From positions 215,291 through 279,290 of the forward strand of contig NMRA01000080.1 in NCBI GenBank assembly GCA_002633005.1: a stretch of DNA of 64,000 nt, written 5' to 3'. Under the pieces are notes generated by a model, which worked only from the letters and a program-made list of their open reading frames with translations, did no database searches and was not told the origin of the DNA. Both the position numbers and the translations under genes were made by a program. Source of the stretch: Phoronis australis. Its lineage: Eukaryota > Phoronida > Phoronidae. Positions 21,501 through 32,469 of this stretch are shown here, one piece after another. Within the stretch, counting starts at the first letter, position 1. Each line of letters opens with the position of its first letter.

Positions 21501-24500
21501 CTGACCCCTAGCGGGAATACCTAACATACCTAACAGTTTGCTCACCCTAGCACTGGTCAGATAAAACGGTACCTGATTTTAACCACACAATGACTGATGA
21601 AACTGGTTCTCAAAATCAGGGACAGTTCCACTGAGTGGAATTAAATATTCATTTTAGTCAATCGGGTGATTTGTTTCGAACAATGTAAAGGTTTTTTCTA
21701 ATTATTGACCCATCAGTCATCCATTTTCCCATGCGTTACATTGAAGGAGAAATTACTGAATGTTTGATGAATCAACAGTGGCCTCATATATTATGGGATA
21801 TGCAAAAACGAAAATAATGTTTCCATGTATACTCCGCTACACAAATCTGTATCTATATATTTACACAAACCTGTGAAAAATTCAGTTCCATGCACCCGTC
21901 GCCGCCCGTTTCCCTGTTGCTGGAGAGATGTGGATATTAGAAAGCACTCGCTGTCATTGACTATAATTGGGAGCCATCTACCATCTGCGGAATTTGGGGT
22001 GCACACCTCGCTGGTATGTCACTGCACTGGGGCGTGGCGCAACAGCATCTGCACACTTATTTCACCTTTGGGTTGTTGGCTTGCCCAGGTTGACTTATGA
22101 GGTTCGCGTTTGTTCAGCAACTCTGCCCTCTCTAGAAAATATACCTGTAGTGATGCCAACAACAATGGCTGATAAACGGTGCTTTTCTCAGAACTTAGAA
22201 AAATGTTCAAAGGCCGGGCGGCATTTCTGAAACTGGTAACAATGTCTGATAAACAGTGCTTTTCTTGGGGCTCGTAGAGGCCAGCACAGGGACTGACTGT
22301 GCTGTGGACTGCGTGCATTGCGACGCGACTATGAAGGAACTTGCCACGCGTACTGGCCAGCTTGGCGACAGGTAACATTTGGGTTGTTACCCCCTGCCTG
22401 CAGCCCTGCCTTTTCTGGAACTGAAAGGTGCTTCTAAATCTGGTAACAATGGCTGATAAATGGTACTTTTCTTTGGATTTTGAAAACTTTTTGAAATTAG
22501 CAGAGGTCAGCGCAAGGACTGACCTGGCTGTGGAATGTATCGCGAGGCAACCACACGGGAGCTTGCCATTGGGTATTGAGAAAATCCTGTCAAGCATACA
22601 GCCCGAAGTTGAACCTGAATAGGCGCCAGCTGGCTAGTGCATGGCAATCTCTCACAAGGTCGGGAGATGTTAGAATTTCGATTTATATTTAATGACTATT
22701 TGAATGCAAGGAAAGAGAAATGGTGCAATTTAGTTTCTTCTGGAATGTTCTAGAAATGCGATACACAGGCATTTGGCCACTCTTGCCAACATGACACACA
22801 AGTGAGAAGATTCGCTATAATTAGTGTTTGCGTAAAATGAAAGAGTCAGGTTCAACTTTTTTTGAAGTGGTCATAGCCCGCCTTCCGTCACAAAAACATC
22901 TTTTGATTTAGACCACTTGCAGTTATGACAGACAATGATCTCAAATAGATCCTTAGTCAAACTGGAGGTGATTTCAGGACTTCAAAGAACTATCAGTTTG
23001 TTACTTCTTCACAACTTAAGTTTTATAACTTTAAATGGCTCAAATCAAAATTGGTATTTACAATAAGCACAGGTTTTATTATGCTGCCTTAAATTATAAT
23101 AACCTTTTTAAATTTACAGGATTGATGTCTGGTCTGACTATGGGACTTCTTTCCTTAGACATTCTCAGCCTCCAAGTTCTCAAGGAGGGTGGCGATAACC
23201 GACAAAAGAAACACGCAGGCAAAATCCTGCCCATCGTCAAGCGCCACCACCTTCTTCTGGTCACTCTGCTATTGGCTAACGCTGCCGCTGTGGAATCGAT
23301 GCCACTGTTTCTGGATAAAATCTCTGACCCAATTACAGCTATTTGTGTGTCAGTGACTGCCGTGTTGTTATTTGGAGAGTAGGTTTTTGATTTCTTGATT
23401 TAGAACACATGTAGCAGAAAATTTGTACATCTGATGAAATAGGTGTTTTCTTGTATCAAGTCACCTTTGTTAGTAAATAGCCATTTTATCCCTGGTTTGT
23501 GTTTCCTGTTGTTATCCTGTTATTTATACTTGATTGTTGATTTGATTTTATACTGTATTGTGCACAACCCTGTGATATTGGAAGCAAATTTGTCTGCATA
23601 GAGTTTTCAAAAGAAAAAGTTGACAAATTGCTGTCTCGTCTATAAGTAGCGAAATTTCAAAGTAAAATTTCTCACCTATTCTACACGAAATTCATAAACT
23701 TTTTTGAAAGTACTCCATCTCAGTCAATTTTTGAAAGCAATGTATCTCAGCCATTTTCATTTGACGCTTATTAAGTATCTTTATTTTACAGGGTTCTTCC
23801 TCAAGCACTTTGCACTCGATTTGGCCTAGCTATCGGTGCAACTTGTGTTCCGTAAGTTACATTATTTTGTACTTGCATACCTTTACATTGTTATACCCTT
23901 GGGTGTAATTTCGCGTAGGCAGTTTTGATTAATCCTCTACCAACAGCCATCTCATATTATCGTGATGCCACATTTTTTGTGCAGTTGTTCAGTAGAGCTA
24001 CTGAAGTCAACACCTACCAAATTTACTATTTTTGGCGATCCCTCAATGTGTATGAAAACATCCTGCTGAGCATGTGAATTGTATTCATGTATTACTTTCT
24101 GCAGCAACAAGGCATGAAGTGCAGGTATTGATTTGTTCATATTTCACCCGTGACTGTCAGTATTTTCCCTGAAGATGATGTAGTGTTAAGTTCATCATTG
24201 GTTGTTGTATAAAGTGCACATAAATATCAAATATGTTAGACTATGGATATTACGGCATTTGGGTTAAAAAAGGAGCACAGGCAGTCTGAAGTGTTTTGGG
24301 GTGTATAAGACGTGGACAGTTCTCTTGGTTGGGCCTGTTACACAATACACATTAGCTAAATGTCACGAGAACTCTGTTATCAATCGACATGTTCTTTGTG
24401 GAAGAGGTTTTCAAGTCTGCCTGTCTCTTTCTAAAAAAATGGACACACTTTTCCATTTTGCGCCACTCATTATATGTTGTAGGCATGAAATGGTGCCATC

Positions 24501-27500
24501 CAATAGCTTACTCCTTTGCCTATAATAACCTGGGCAAGACACTACCAGGTGCTTAGGGTTTCCTACGTCACTACCACACTCATGGCACATTTGGCTACCC
24601 ATATGCTCAGCAATTTCTCTAACTTTCATATTGATTGTTTGACCCAAACCCATAATTGATTTATTGTATCTTGAAACTAGCTCTTCCCAATATGGGACTT
24701 TAACGCAGACTGTAAAATTCTTTTGCAGTCTAGTCTACATATTGATGGCCATCTTGTTCATTATTGCGTGGCCTATTTCCAAACTACTGGACGTCTTGCT
24801 GGGTAAAGATCACACCACATTCTTTCGTCGTGCTGAACTCAAGGCCTTGGTGGACCTTCATGGACCGCAGGAAACACCAGACAGCGAACACCCAGACAAC
24901 AATGAAGAAAAACTGACAGTTGATGAAGTTCTGATTATAAAGGTTTGACTTTGTCGTACGGGTTCTGTCGCACCAAGGCAGGTCTCGTTGCCATCTAGAA
25001 AATGGGGCAAGTCAAGTGAGAATCCACCAATCACAAACTCCGATGAGGTCAGAGCTCGAAATAAGCAAGCAAATGCATGAAAATACAATGGAAAAAGTAA
25101 AATATGAGTTAAAAGTTTGCCGCACTCGTGTGGGCGCCGAGTTGACATCGGAATTTATATTTTTAATTGTTTTTTTTTTTGGTCGTCACTTTTTAAGACA
25201 CAAAAATCTAGGAATACAAGCGGTGGCAAATATGCTGTCATTTGTATTTTCAAGCAGACATTTCTCCCTGTGTTGATTGCTGACATGGTGTCACTTTTGA
25301 GTGGTGACATGGTGTCACTTTTGAGTGGTGACAGGGTTCTCACTTTTGAGGTATTTTTTACGAAAGTTGTTCATTTCCACCCATCCACAGCCCATTTCTT
25401 GAATCGGGTCAGATGTTTGGTGTGTCAGTGTGTTATCGTTAGCTACCGATTGTGATCAGTTTGTCAAAGAAAGTTACTTACTGTTAATTTTTTGTTGTGT
25501 CTGTGTTTGATGTTAATATTCAGTTGCAGAATAGTTCCACGTACAGAACTGGGTGTACTCAAAATCACAACTAGATAATTTAATTTTTTGCACCAGATCT
25601 GCAGGTTCAACTCAATCCAGTCAAAATGCATTCAAAACAAAATTGTTGGATTTCCAGTATTGACAGGCTACCCAGTAATGGGAGTCAAAGATTGTGTTGT
25701 TATCAAATAATGCTATCCCTTTTGAATATTTTTTGTGTCTGAAAATCTTATTTTGGTTTCATTTTTTAAATCTCTTTAGTTTAACAACATGATAACTTTT
25801 TTAGTTGTAGTAAGATTCCAAATGTTGTCATTCTTGATTCATGTGCTAGGTTTTAGGATTCAGCATTTACACACTGATATCCCTGTAGAAGTGTCTATTG
25901 TTTAACTAGTGTGTTCATTGTAAATTTAGGGTGCACTGGAAATGAGAGACAAGACAGCTCGTACGGCAATGGTTCCAATTGAGAGCGTGTTCATGCTAGA
26001 TATTGAAGCAAGACTAGATGAAGAGACTATGAATCTGGTAAAGGTTATGCCTAGTAATTAATAAGTCAATCAAATTTATCATTTTCAAAATGAAAACATT
26101 GTCTGGATTCAAATAAATGTCTCATAGTGTTCTAACCGTGATTTAAGTTGAGTGTGGTGGGAACGACAGGATTTTGTATGTTGAGCGTGTTGGGAATGAG
26201 AGGATGGTATTGATTGCAGTGTTTGGTTATGTCCCAAGGGAGAGACTATATTCTTGCTTTATTTTTGTGAATAATTAGATCGTAGGTAATAAATTTAACA
26301 ACTTTTTGAAGATTTAGACTGCAGTGGAAGAATTTAGCTCTAGTGACTTGACATTTACCAAAGTTTGAGACCACTTTTAAAAATTTCTGCGGTCACAACT
26401 AATTTGACCATATATCAAAAATTGAACATGGGGTTACAATGTAATTGTGGTGGTCAAATTTTAAGCATTGGGACTTAAACTTTAAGTATATCAGTGTATA
26501 AAACTCAAAAAAAAATTCTGTGAGAATGCTGCATCCCAGATAATATGTGTCCCCAAAAAATATGTGTCGCCACTCATATGCTCTTGGTTCCCCCTACAAA
26601 TATGTCTCGTCACTCGTATGCTCTTGGTTACCCATACAAATATTACTCGCTATTCGTATTTTCTTGGTTCCCGTAGAAATATGTCTTGCCACTCATATGC
26701 TCTTGGTTCCCCATACAAATATGTCTTGCCACTCGTATGCTCTTGGTTCCCCATACAAATATGTCTCGCCACTCGTATGCTCTCGACACAGCCTTGAACA
26801 TTTTACAATATGAAGTACCTACATTCCTGGCCCGTTCTCATTATGATGAGATCGCTCTAGTTTGGGACTCAGTATGGCACACGTCAAATGAAATTTCACC
26901 CTTTAGTTTCCACTTTTTTCATATTTATCAGTTCTGTATCATAGTTACTGTCAGAGTTTGTTTTGAGGAAGTGTAGACATCTACAACAATTTACGAAGCG
27001 TTTAAAAAATGAGAAATTATCCTTCAGTTTTGACAATGACTTTTGTCCAAAATTGGTAAAATTTTACTGTATATATTGATAAAAATTATATTAGTCTTTC
27101 ACATCTGAATTATTGCAGTCTAATCAGGAACATTCTAAGTAGCTCAGGACTGCATCAGTAGAATTATAACCAGTTAGTAGAGGCAGCGTCACTATCGGTA
27201 TTTGTTTTTAGTTCTGTTCTTCATCTTGTTCATCATGGTGAATGGTGAGAAGCCAATCATTGGCAAGTTAAATCAAGAGCACCAACTTCTTTCTGTTTCA
27301 GTTACTGCAACAAAGTCATTCCCGAGTGCCTATATTCGAAGGTGACCGGGCCACCATCGTAGGATTGCTGCTCGTCAAACTGCTTATTAAGCTCGACCCA
27401 GATGATGCTGTTCCCATCAGACAGTTGCTGGAAACCAAGGCATTTAGGAAAGTGACTATAGTGAATGATACTCTGCCGTTGTACGACTTATTGAACCAGC

Positions 27501-30500
27501 TGCAAACAGGAAATGGTAAGAATTCACGGTGATTAATCATTATCATAAAAGAATAATTGCGTTTATGCTTTGACATCTTCACTCTGATAACGTCTGTTTG
27601 TTGGTGAAAGACACCGTTCTCTTGGGGGTGGAATGTAAGTGAAATTTATAACGTTGCTGGTTGTGTCTGTACACCAGTATTTAATTAACGCATGGATGGT
27701 GCAACAAAATTTCACCAATTTGGACAATACTTGCCATACTGGACATTTTTAATTTTCCTGAGGCTTCAAACAATGTTGGGATTGCTCACAATTTCTCTAA
27801 TCTGATTTTAGCTGTTATATGTTGTTAAAGGTTAGACGAATTAGTAAAGTTTCACTTCCTTACCAAAGTGTGGTCCAAATTGGTGAGATTTTACTTTGCT
27901 ATCCAACAGAGGGAGTTGTATGGCAATACCAAGAGAAAACACTAAACATTCAAATACATTCAAATACATTAAGATACAGGAGACTCCAATTCCATCAAAA
28001 GGAGTGGTGTTAACTTTTGTTACAGTGTTAAAGCTGTGTTTCCTACCGATTTTAATTTCTGTGCCATCAAGAGATATGGTAACTGAGCCTGTAAAACAGG
28101 GCTCAAGACTTCTTTGCTGTGGCAGCACCGAATTGAATCTTCTGTTTGAGCTGTTATGATCCGCAACTGAACTGGAGCTGGTATTGACAGCATATTTATT
28201 TTGGATGTAATTTTGAAGGTATCAATACCATATTAACTATTTGCCAAAGTATTTCATCCATAAATGTTCTAGAGACCAGATTATTCCCAGGTATTCAGAA
28301 TTTCAATGTATCTCCTATAATTATAGTGAGTAATTATTGTTAGGATCACTGAACTGTCCTGCTGGTGCACCTATCATTCATGTCCTGTTTCGTTGCGTTC
28401 CGTTACTGTTACGGTTTACTGTTACTCACAGTTATAGACTGTATAGTAAGACACCTTAAATGTTGACTATGCAATATGACATCTCCATTACAGTTTGAAA
28501 AGTAGCTGTATCACAGACCCTCTGGACTTAACAGACTGAAACTCTGTTTTTGTCAGGCGTTAAAATGTTCTATCGTCTCATATGTTGTGTGTCTCAACAA
28601 TAGCTAAGTGATCAACCGAAGTGCCCCCTCGTGATTCCCTCTTAAACCAATGGTTGCTTACAATTACATCTGATCTCCCTTGGTTGTTATGTTATAGCTC
28701 ACTTGTGTATGGTGAGGGATACAACAGCTACAGATGGCAGTGACCTGGACAACAAGGTGAGACTACTCCAGTGTCATGTAAAATAAGACATGTTGTATAC
28801 TGACCCCTTGGTTGAAGACGGCTGTTCTTACACTGTGTAGCATTCAAATTTGGTTGAGGAAACATTGAAACTAAGGTGCCCAGAAGATTGAAAAATGAGA
28901 CTTAGATTACATATAGAAAACAAGAAAAGGAATTTATGTTTTCCCACACTGACTGAGAACTCTGACACTTATCGTGTCGGCATGGAATGGAAATCATCGA
29001 GATATTGCTAAAACCAGCCCTCTGGTGGGTAGAAATCAACCATGATTAGAGTGACGAGATGAGCTGAGTTTTTAGTATTTGGAAACTAAAATTTATCATT
29101 TTGGGGTGTATCATGCCGTCTTTTGATTTCAATAAAAAATTTTAAAGAATTAAACTGGTCTGGGAAAAATATTGGAAAAAGTGCAAGTTTTTCATTTGCT
29201 AAATACAGATTTTGCTTTCACTTGCAAAAAATGCTTTTTAATGTGCAAGTTACTGGTATTTGCTAAATGAGTGGGCAGCCCTGTTATGTTGAGTATAGTG
29301 TTTACTTAGCCTAGAGTATGTGGCAAAAATCAAAATATATTGTAAGTCTTGTAACAATTACTCTATCAGTTTTGTTGTGCGTTTGTGTTTTTACAACATA
29401 CATGATTCATGTGCCATTACCTATTATGTGCCCTTGTATTTAAAAAAAGGCATATTGTTGTCATCTCTGTCCTGGCATCCGGCATGCAGTGCTGTATCTC
29501 TTTAACCCCTGGTAGTTTTGTATTAAAGAGAGGTTGACAACTCTTCCCAATTTCAAGCAGGTTTGGCATGCTTTGTGTTTCTAGCAAATGGCCATTTTTG
29601 TGGTACTAAAACACCTCTAGAAGCAAACCATTTGTGCCACAGTCGTGCGCACATTTCAATGCTTGTGCGTGTCTCTTGTAGTAGAATGGGCTGTATTGAA
29701 CGCCGACATTTTTTTAAATACATTGAGGTGATGAGTGATTTCACATTTAAAATGATATTATGGACCGAGTGGAGTTCAGTGATTTCATGAGACTATATTT
29801 ACCACTGTAACTTTGATATATTGTATTTTGAAATTGACCTATTAAATTGTTCCCGCATGAACAACTATAACAAAAGGAATGAAAATTCATGTGGTATGAA
29901 CAGGGAACTCAATTTGTTTGAGTGAAGTGGTTCGTTCCTGTTTCTGCCAGACTGTAATGTTATCATCATGTCTTTTACAGTTTGTTGGTATCATAACATT
30001 AGAGGATGTCATAGAGGAACTTATACAAGAGGAAATCATAGATGAGACTGATATTTTTGTCGACGTTCATCGCCGTGTTCAAGTTGCCAGAGCGAGGTTG
30101 GCTAGAAATCCTAGTCTTACAGTGCAATATAATGTAAGTGCCAACATGCTGGACGGAAATTTATAAAGCAATTTTCAAGCCAGAAAACCGCAAACCAAGC
30201 CTTCTTTCCTAGTTTGGCTATAACAGGTGTTTTTGTTCCTTGTTTTGAAATATTTTAAATTCATTTTAAATATGAGTGTTGTCAGTTCAGTATGCGTTTT
30301 ATCAGGTAGTGAAATATATTTTCGCTACATTATCAATGTCTTGTTCCAGGATGTGCTCAAAAGGTGTCATTCCTACAATCCGGATGACCCACAACAAACG
30401 TCTCCGAAACGTCGGGCAAGAGAGCAGGCATTGCCCGCTACCCGCACCAGGGCAGCGACCTCTAGTGGCGTACTTGTTGATGTTGATGTTCACGATGACA

Positions 30501-30517
30501 CTCCTCTTCTCAGTTGA
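18531..30517 (+). CDS. DUF21 / CBS-pair membrane protein, plant-type CNNM-like
   Basis: Nine exons join in phase: 18531-18807, 23120-23378, 23792-23851, 24729-24942, 25930-26037, 27302-27515, 28698-28756, 29981-30133 and 30350-30517. This gives 503 residues, or 466 from the in-frame ATG at 18642. A short N-terminal segment with NVT and NGT sequons (N46, N60) precedes the transmembrane DUF21 domain (about 75-255), which begins with the signature [14 protein letters not shown]. The CBS pair follows (about 280-425), with [11 protein letters not shown] and [19 protein letters not shown]. The tail [20 protein letters not shown] resembles plant DUF21 proteins, and no cyclic-nucleotide-binding-like domain follows, unlike animal CNNM1-4. 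Family members are proposed magnesium or other divalent-metal transporters or regulators. The C terminus DDTPLLS fits an acidic dileucine endolysosomal sorting signal. Confidence 0.93.
18554..18628. repeat. Hairpin overlapping the candidate DUF21 start region
   Basis: CCACCTCGCTGGTTCCCTG (18554-18572) pairs imperfectly with CAGGGAACCACCGAGAGGTGG (18608-18628). It falls between the two candidate initiation codons at 18531 and 18642. This makes the downstream start more plausible or points to structured leader RNA. Confidence 0.6.
19820..20050 (-). repeat. Dispersed segmental repeat (family A), inverted copy
   Basis: On the minus strand this contains the 'ccactagatggcgcaaa', 'ggttgatagaggggtggac' and 'tttatgaaaatacgttgagg' phrases of the copies at 3598, 8160 and 12605. 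It sits beside a tRNA-like SINE segment. Confidence 0.65.
20095..20172 (-). mobile_element. tRNA-like SINE head (not a functional tRNA)
   Basis: The minus strand carries an A box (taactcagtgg) and an exact B box (ggttcgattcc), with an anticodon-like loop CCGGCAA (GGC, Ala). The T stem and acceptor stem do not pair properly, and position 33 is C rather than T. This fits a tRNA-derived SINE better than a working tRNA gene. Confidence 0.65.
20393..20770 (-). pseudogene. gag-like fragment of the truncated LTR element
   Basis: This 125-residue frame begins [16 protein letters not shown] and continues into a SAP-like helical domain, then a Gln/Glu/Lys-rich coiled coil ending KKAKFE. This layout is familiar from gag proteins of fish and invertebrate gypsy elements. 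The stop at 20393 interrupts the reading, since gag-like sequence continues beyond it in another register. It is a remnant, not a host gene. Confidence 0.75.
21100..21535 (-). repeat. 5' LTR of the truncated retrotransposon
   Basis: The LTR is 436 bp, starts TGTTAGGTAT and ends ACCGTAACA on the minus strand, with the canonical TG..CA termini as a short inverted TGTTA/TAACA. The internal leader begins immediately after it. Confidence 0.75.
22050..22620. repeat. Imperfect tandem repeat of about 200 bp units
   Basis: Three diverged units share 'tggctgataaa.ggt.cttttc', 'gg.ctgac..tgctgtgga' and 'gcgaggca..ca..ggagcttgcca' phrases near 22165, 22240 and 22445. The minus strand stays open for 192 codons through the array (22597-22019), but the product is only a diverged repeat with no known domain. 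Confidence 0.65.
23379..24728 (+). other. DUF21 gene introns 2 and 3 (around exon 3)
   Basis: Intron 2 (23379-23791) and intron 3 (23852-24728) flank the 60-bp exon 3. Intron 2 shows nothing beyond splice signals. Intron 3 contains an antisense LINE fragment up to the acceptor. Confidence 0.8.
24411..24715 (-). mobile_element. LINE reverse transcriptase C-terminal fragment
   Basis: The minus strand encodes [17 protein letters not shown] followed by a zinc-knuckle-like [18 protein letters not shown] and [13 protein letters not shown]. This is the pattern at the C terminus of many LINE reverse transcriptases. It lies antisense in intron 3 and stops about 10 bp from the polypyrimidine tract of exon 4. 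It is a dead fragment. Confidence 0.65.
24943..25929 (+). other. DUF21 gene intron 4
   Basis: The intron has no coding signal. It includes a short tandem duplication with unit 'gtggtgacatggtgtcactttt' (about 25284-25350). Confidence 0.75.
26562..26784 (+). repeat. 40-bp minisatellite in DUF21 intron 5
   Basis: About 5.6 units follow each other, each about 40 bp (39 to 40), built on atgtctcgccactcgtatgc and a cttggttccccatacaaat half. The third unit is the most diverged. Intron 5 spans 26038-27301 and holds nothing else I recognise. Confidence 0.9.
27516..28697 (+). other. DUF21 gene intron 6
   Basis: No recognisable feature apart from splice sites; minor AT-rich direct repeats (tcaaatacattcaaatacat near 27947-27970). 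Confidence 0.7.
28757..29980 (+). other. DUF21 gene intron 7
   Basis: The intron has donor GT at 28757-28758 and acceptor AG at 29979-29980, phase 0. I see no coding segment or named repeat. Confidence 0.7.
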
Positions 30518-30530
30518 AGGTTATTTTGCA

Positions 30531-30611
30531 TGTATGTATGTATGTATCTATGTTTGTTTGTATGTATGTATCTATGTATTATATACATGTATGTATGTAT
30601 TTATGAATGAA
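30531..30611 (+). repeat. TATG-type microsatellite in the DUF21 3' UTR region
   Basis: This is a run of tatg/tatc/tttg tetranucleotides starting about 14 bases after the stop codon, so it is probably transcribed in the 3' UTR. Confidence 0.85.
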
Positions 30612-30984
30612 TGCATTGTGGGTTATTCTGGCCTGAGCTTTATGCTGTGAAGTCCTGTTCAATGACTTTTTTACTGGTTCAAGACCCATTATTGAGTTTG
30701 CTATTGGTTCTCAGTAGCAGCACAGCTGCACGAGTGTGATTCAGCAGCCATTAATTTAGGGCAAAATAGGGCTAATTGCTTGTGAAATTCTTCAATGTGC
30801 TTGTATTTAAACAACAGCTGCTTTCTATTCAATTTTGTACAGCGTTTAGCTATTTAAAAATAAAATAGATTTTCAGCAGTTCTGGGAACTACTTTTTTCT
30901 TTAAAGCAACTTACTATAAGTCCATGTTCCATCCAGAAAGTGAACTTTTCCACTTACACCACTAACCACTGTAAATTCAATTAG

Positions 30985-31215
30985 TCTCAGCACCTTCTTT
31001 CATAGCCTGATGTGAAGTGATATCTGGGTTTACGAAGAACTGACAGTTTTTGTACTCCTGAAACCATGCTCGGTGCACAAAACAATGGGCCGTGACAAGC
31101 CAACTTGTAGAGTCTGGTCTTAAGCAATTATGAACTGCCAGTTCTTTTGAAGCCTTCAACTCACCTCCAATTTGACTAAGGAGCAATTTTCAGACCCAAT
31201 TTCATAACTGTTTGC
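30985..31215. repeat. Dispersed repeat family B, copy 1
   Basis: It shares ordered phrases with 47600-47830: 'aagtgat.tctg', 'gaactga.ag', 'ccatgctcgg', 'ccatgacaagc' and 'agacc.aatttcataactgt'. Both copies lie in the same orientation. Confidence 0.6.
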
Positions 31216-31536
31216 AACTCTAAATCAGAAGTTGACTTTGGCAATGAGAGGTTTATAGCCACTTGAAAGTGACTTAAGGAATCAACTGAGAAACATTCCA
31301 AATGTCTGGGATTTGTGGCCCAGAGTTGTTGACTTTTTTCTGTGCTGTTATTCACGAATTGATGCGAATAAGGTGGTTGAGGCTGTGAAGTGTTGTAAAA
31401 GCTATTTACTGTGCAATTTATATAACTGTAGACATGTTATGATTGCCTATTCATATTTACTCCCATATTTAACATTTTACATCACATTAATGTAGCTATT
31501 GTATGAGACTATTATGGTAACCATTTAAAGGATGGA

Positions 31537-31542
31537 AATAAA
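31537..31542 (+). promoter_or_regulatory. Possible polyadenylation signal of the DUF21 gene
   Basis: An AATAAA hexamer lies 1.0 kb after the stop codon; another is at 30859-30864. The sequence alone does not decide between them. Confidence 0.3.
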
Positions 31543-31929
31543 TATAATTAGAAAAAAATTGTTTTTGTTGATTTTTTGGACATCTGTAACCTAGTGTGGA
31601 GTGAGGTTTTACTATTAGTTATCAGCAAAACAAAAGACTGTAAGCCATACCTCCTTTGCATTACCTTTGCAGGGATTCCTTCTTCAGTATGTTCTTACTG
31701 GGAGTTGGGTTTATAACATTAGCGATTGTAGTAATTTCGGGCTTTTGTAGCACTTTTTAGAAAACGCAAGTTTGTAATTTTTTAAAGAAATGACAAAGTG
31801 CAGTCAAGTGACTGCTGTAGCCTTTTCAATGAGATAATCACCTTGAATTTCAGTGTTGTTAAAAGTGCACCCTGGAAGGAAAAGTTTGGATAAGCTTGAG
31901 GCATACCTTTAAAAAATACATTGCAGGAT

Positions 31930-32117
31930 GCTCGTGAGGGCCCAATGATCACACAGAACCACTTTTTATGCTATATTGGTATGTAGTTAAAACTGAGCCG
32001 AGGAGCTAGAGACCTGACTCAAGGGTCTACCAGTGTGCTACAGTGGTATTCGAACCCAAGACCTTGAGTAAAGCGAGCGGACACATGCGTATCCCACTTG
32101 GCCACACTGCCTCCTCT
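31930..32117 (-). mobile_element. tRNA-derived SINE, copy 2
   Basis: On the minus strand, the head gaggaggcagtgtggcca, a B-box-like gggttcgaatacc and the body phrase ctcagttttaactacatac match copy 1 at 13750-13945 in order and spacing. Confidence 0.8.
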
Positions 32118-32469
32118 AGGCATACTATTGGCGAAGTATTGTATTGTGTGAAGACGTCCATCTCGGTGTAGAATATCTAAAGCGCTAGTGTTGTTTTACG
32201 GTACCCGTGGAGGAGGCGTTTATATCGTCTGGTAGTCATACGTATGCTGACTGAAAACACCAAGAATTGTGAAGATCATTCAAGAAGTCCTTTTGAGTTT
32301 TCTTGGTTCGTATTATGTACTCGGCATAAGTTCTTAAATGTTTCCTAATGGTTCCGAAGCCTACTATCGTACCAACTCTTAAAATCACCAGTCAATTGTT
32401 GAAAACAGTCGCGTGATTCAAATCGATTTCCACTAATAGGGGGAAACTTTATCGTACGCCTGTATCTGA

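Larger units (their letters stand above)
20225..21535 (-). mobile_element. Truncated Ty3/gypsy-like LTR retrotransposon (5' LTR plus partial gag)
   Basis: Read on the minus strand, a 5' LTR (21535-21100) is followed by a primer-binding-site-like ATTGGGGGCC stretch. A 125-codon frame (20770-20393) then has an N-terminal SAP-like helical region ([14 protein letters not shown]) and a charged coiled coil. After a stop or frameshift, the reading resumes with the gag-like segments [13 protein letters not shown] and [19 protein letters not shown] until about 20225. Pol and the 3' LTR are absent. The element lies antisense in intron 1 of the DUF21 gene. Confidence 0.8.
18808..23119 (+). other. DUF21 gene intron 1
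   Basis: This 4.3-kb intron has donor GT at 18808-18809 and acceptor AG at 23118-23119, phase 1. It contains an inverted family A repeat, a tRNA-like SINE piece, a truncated LTR retrotransposon and a tandem repeat. I see no additional host exon. Confidence 0.8.

Noticed and set aside
26562-26784. CRISPR-like array
   Set aside because: The 40-bp units adjoin with no unique spacers, and the context is a eukaryotic intron.
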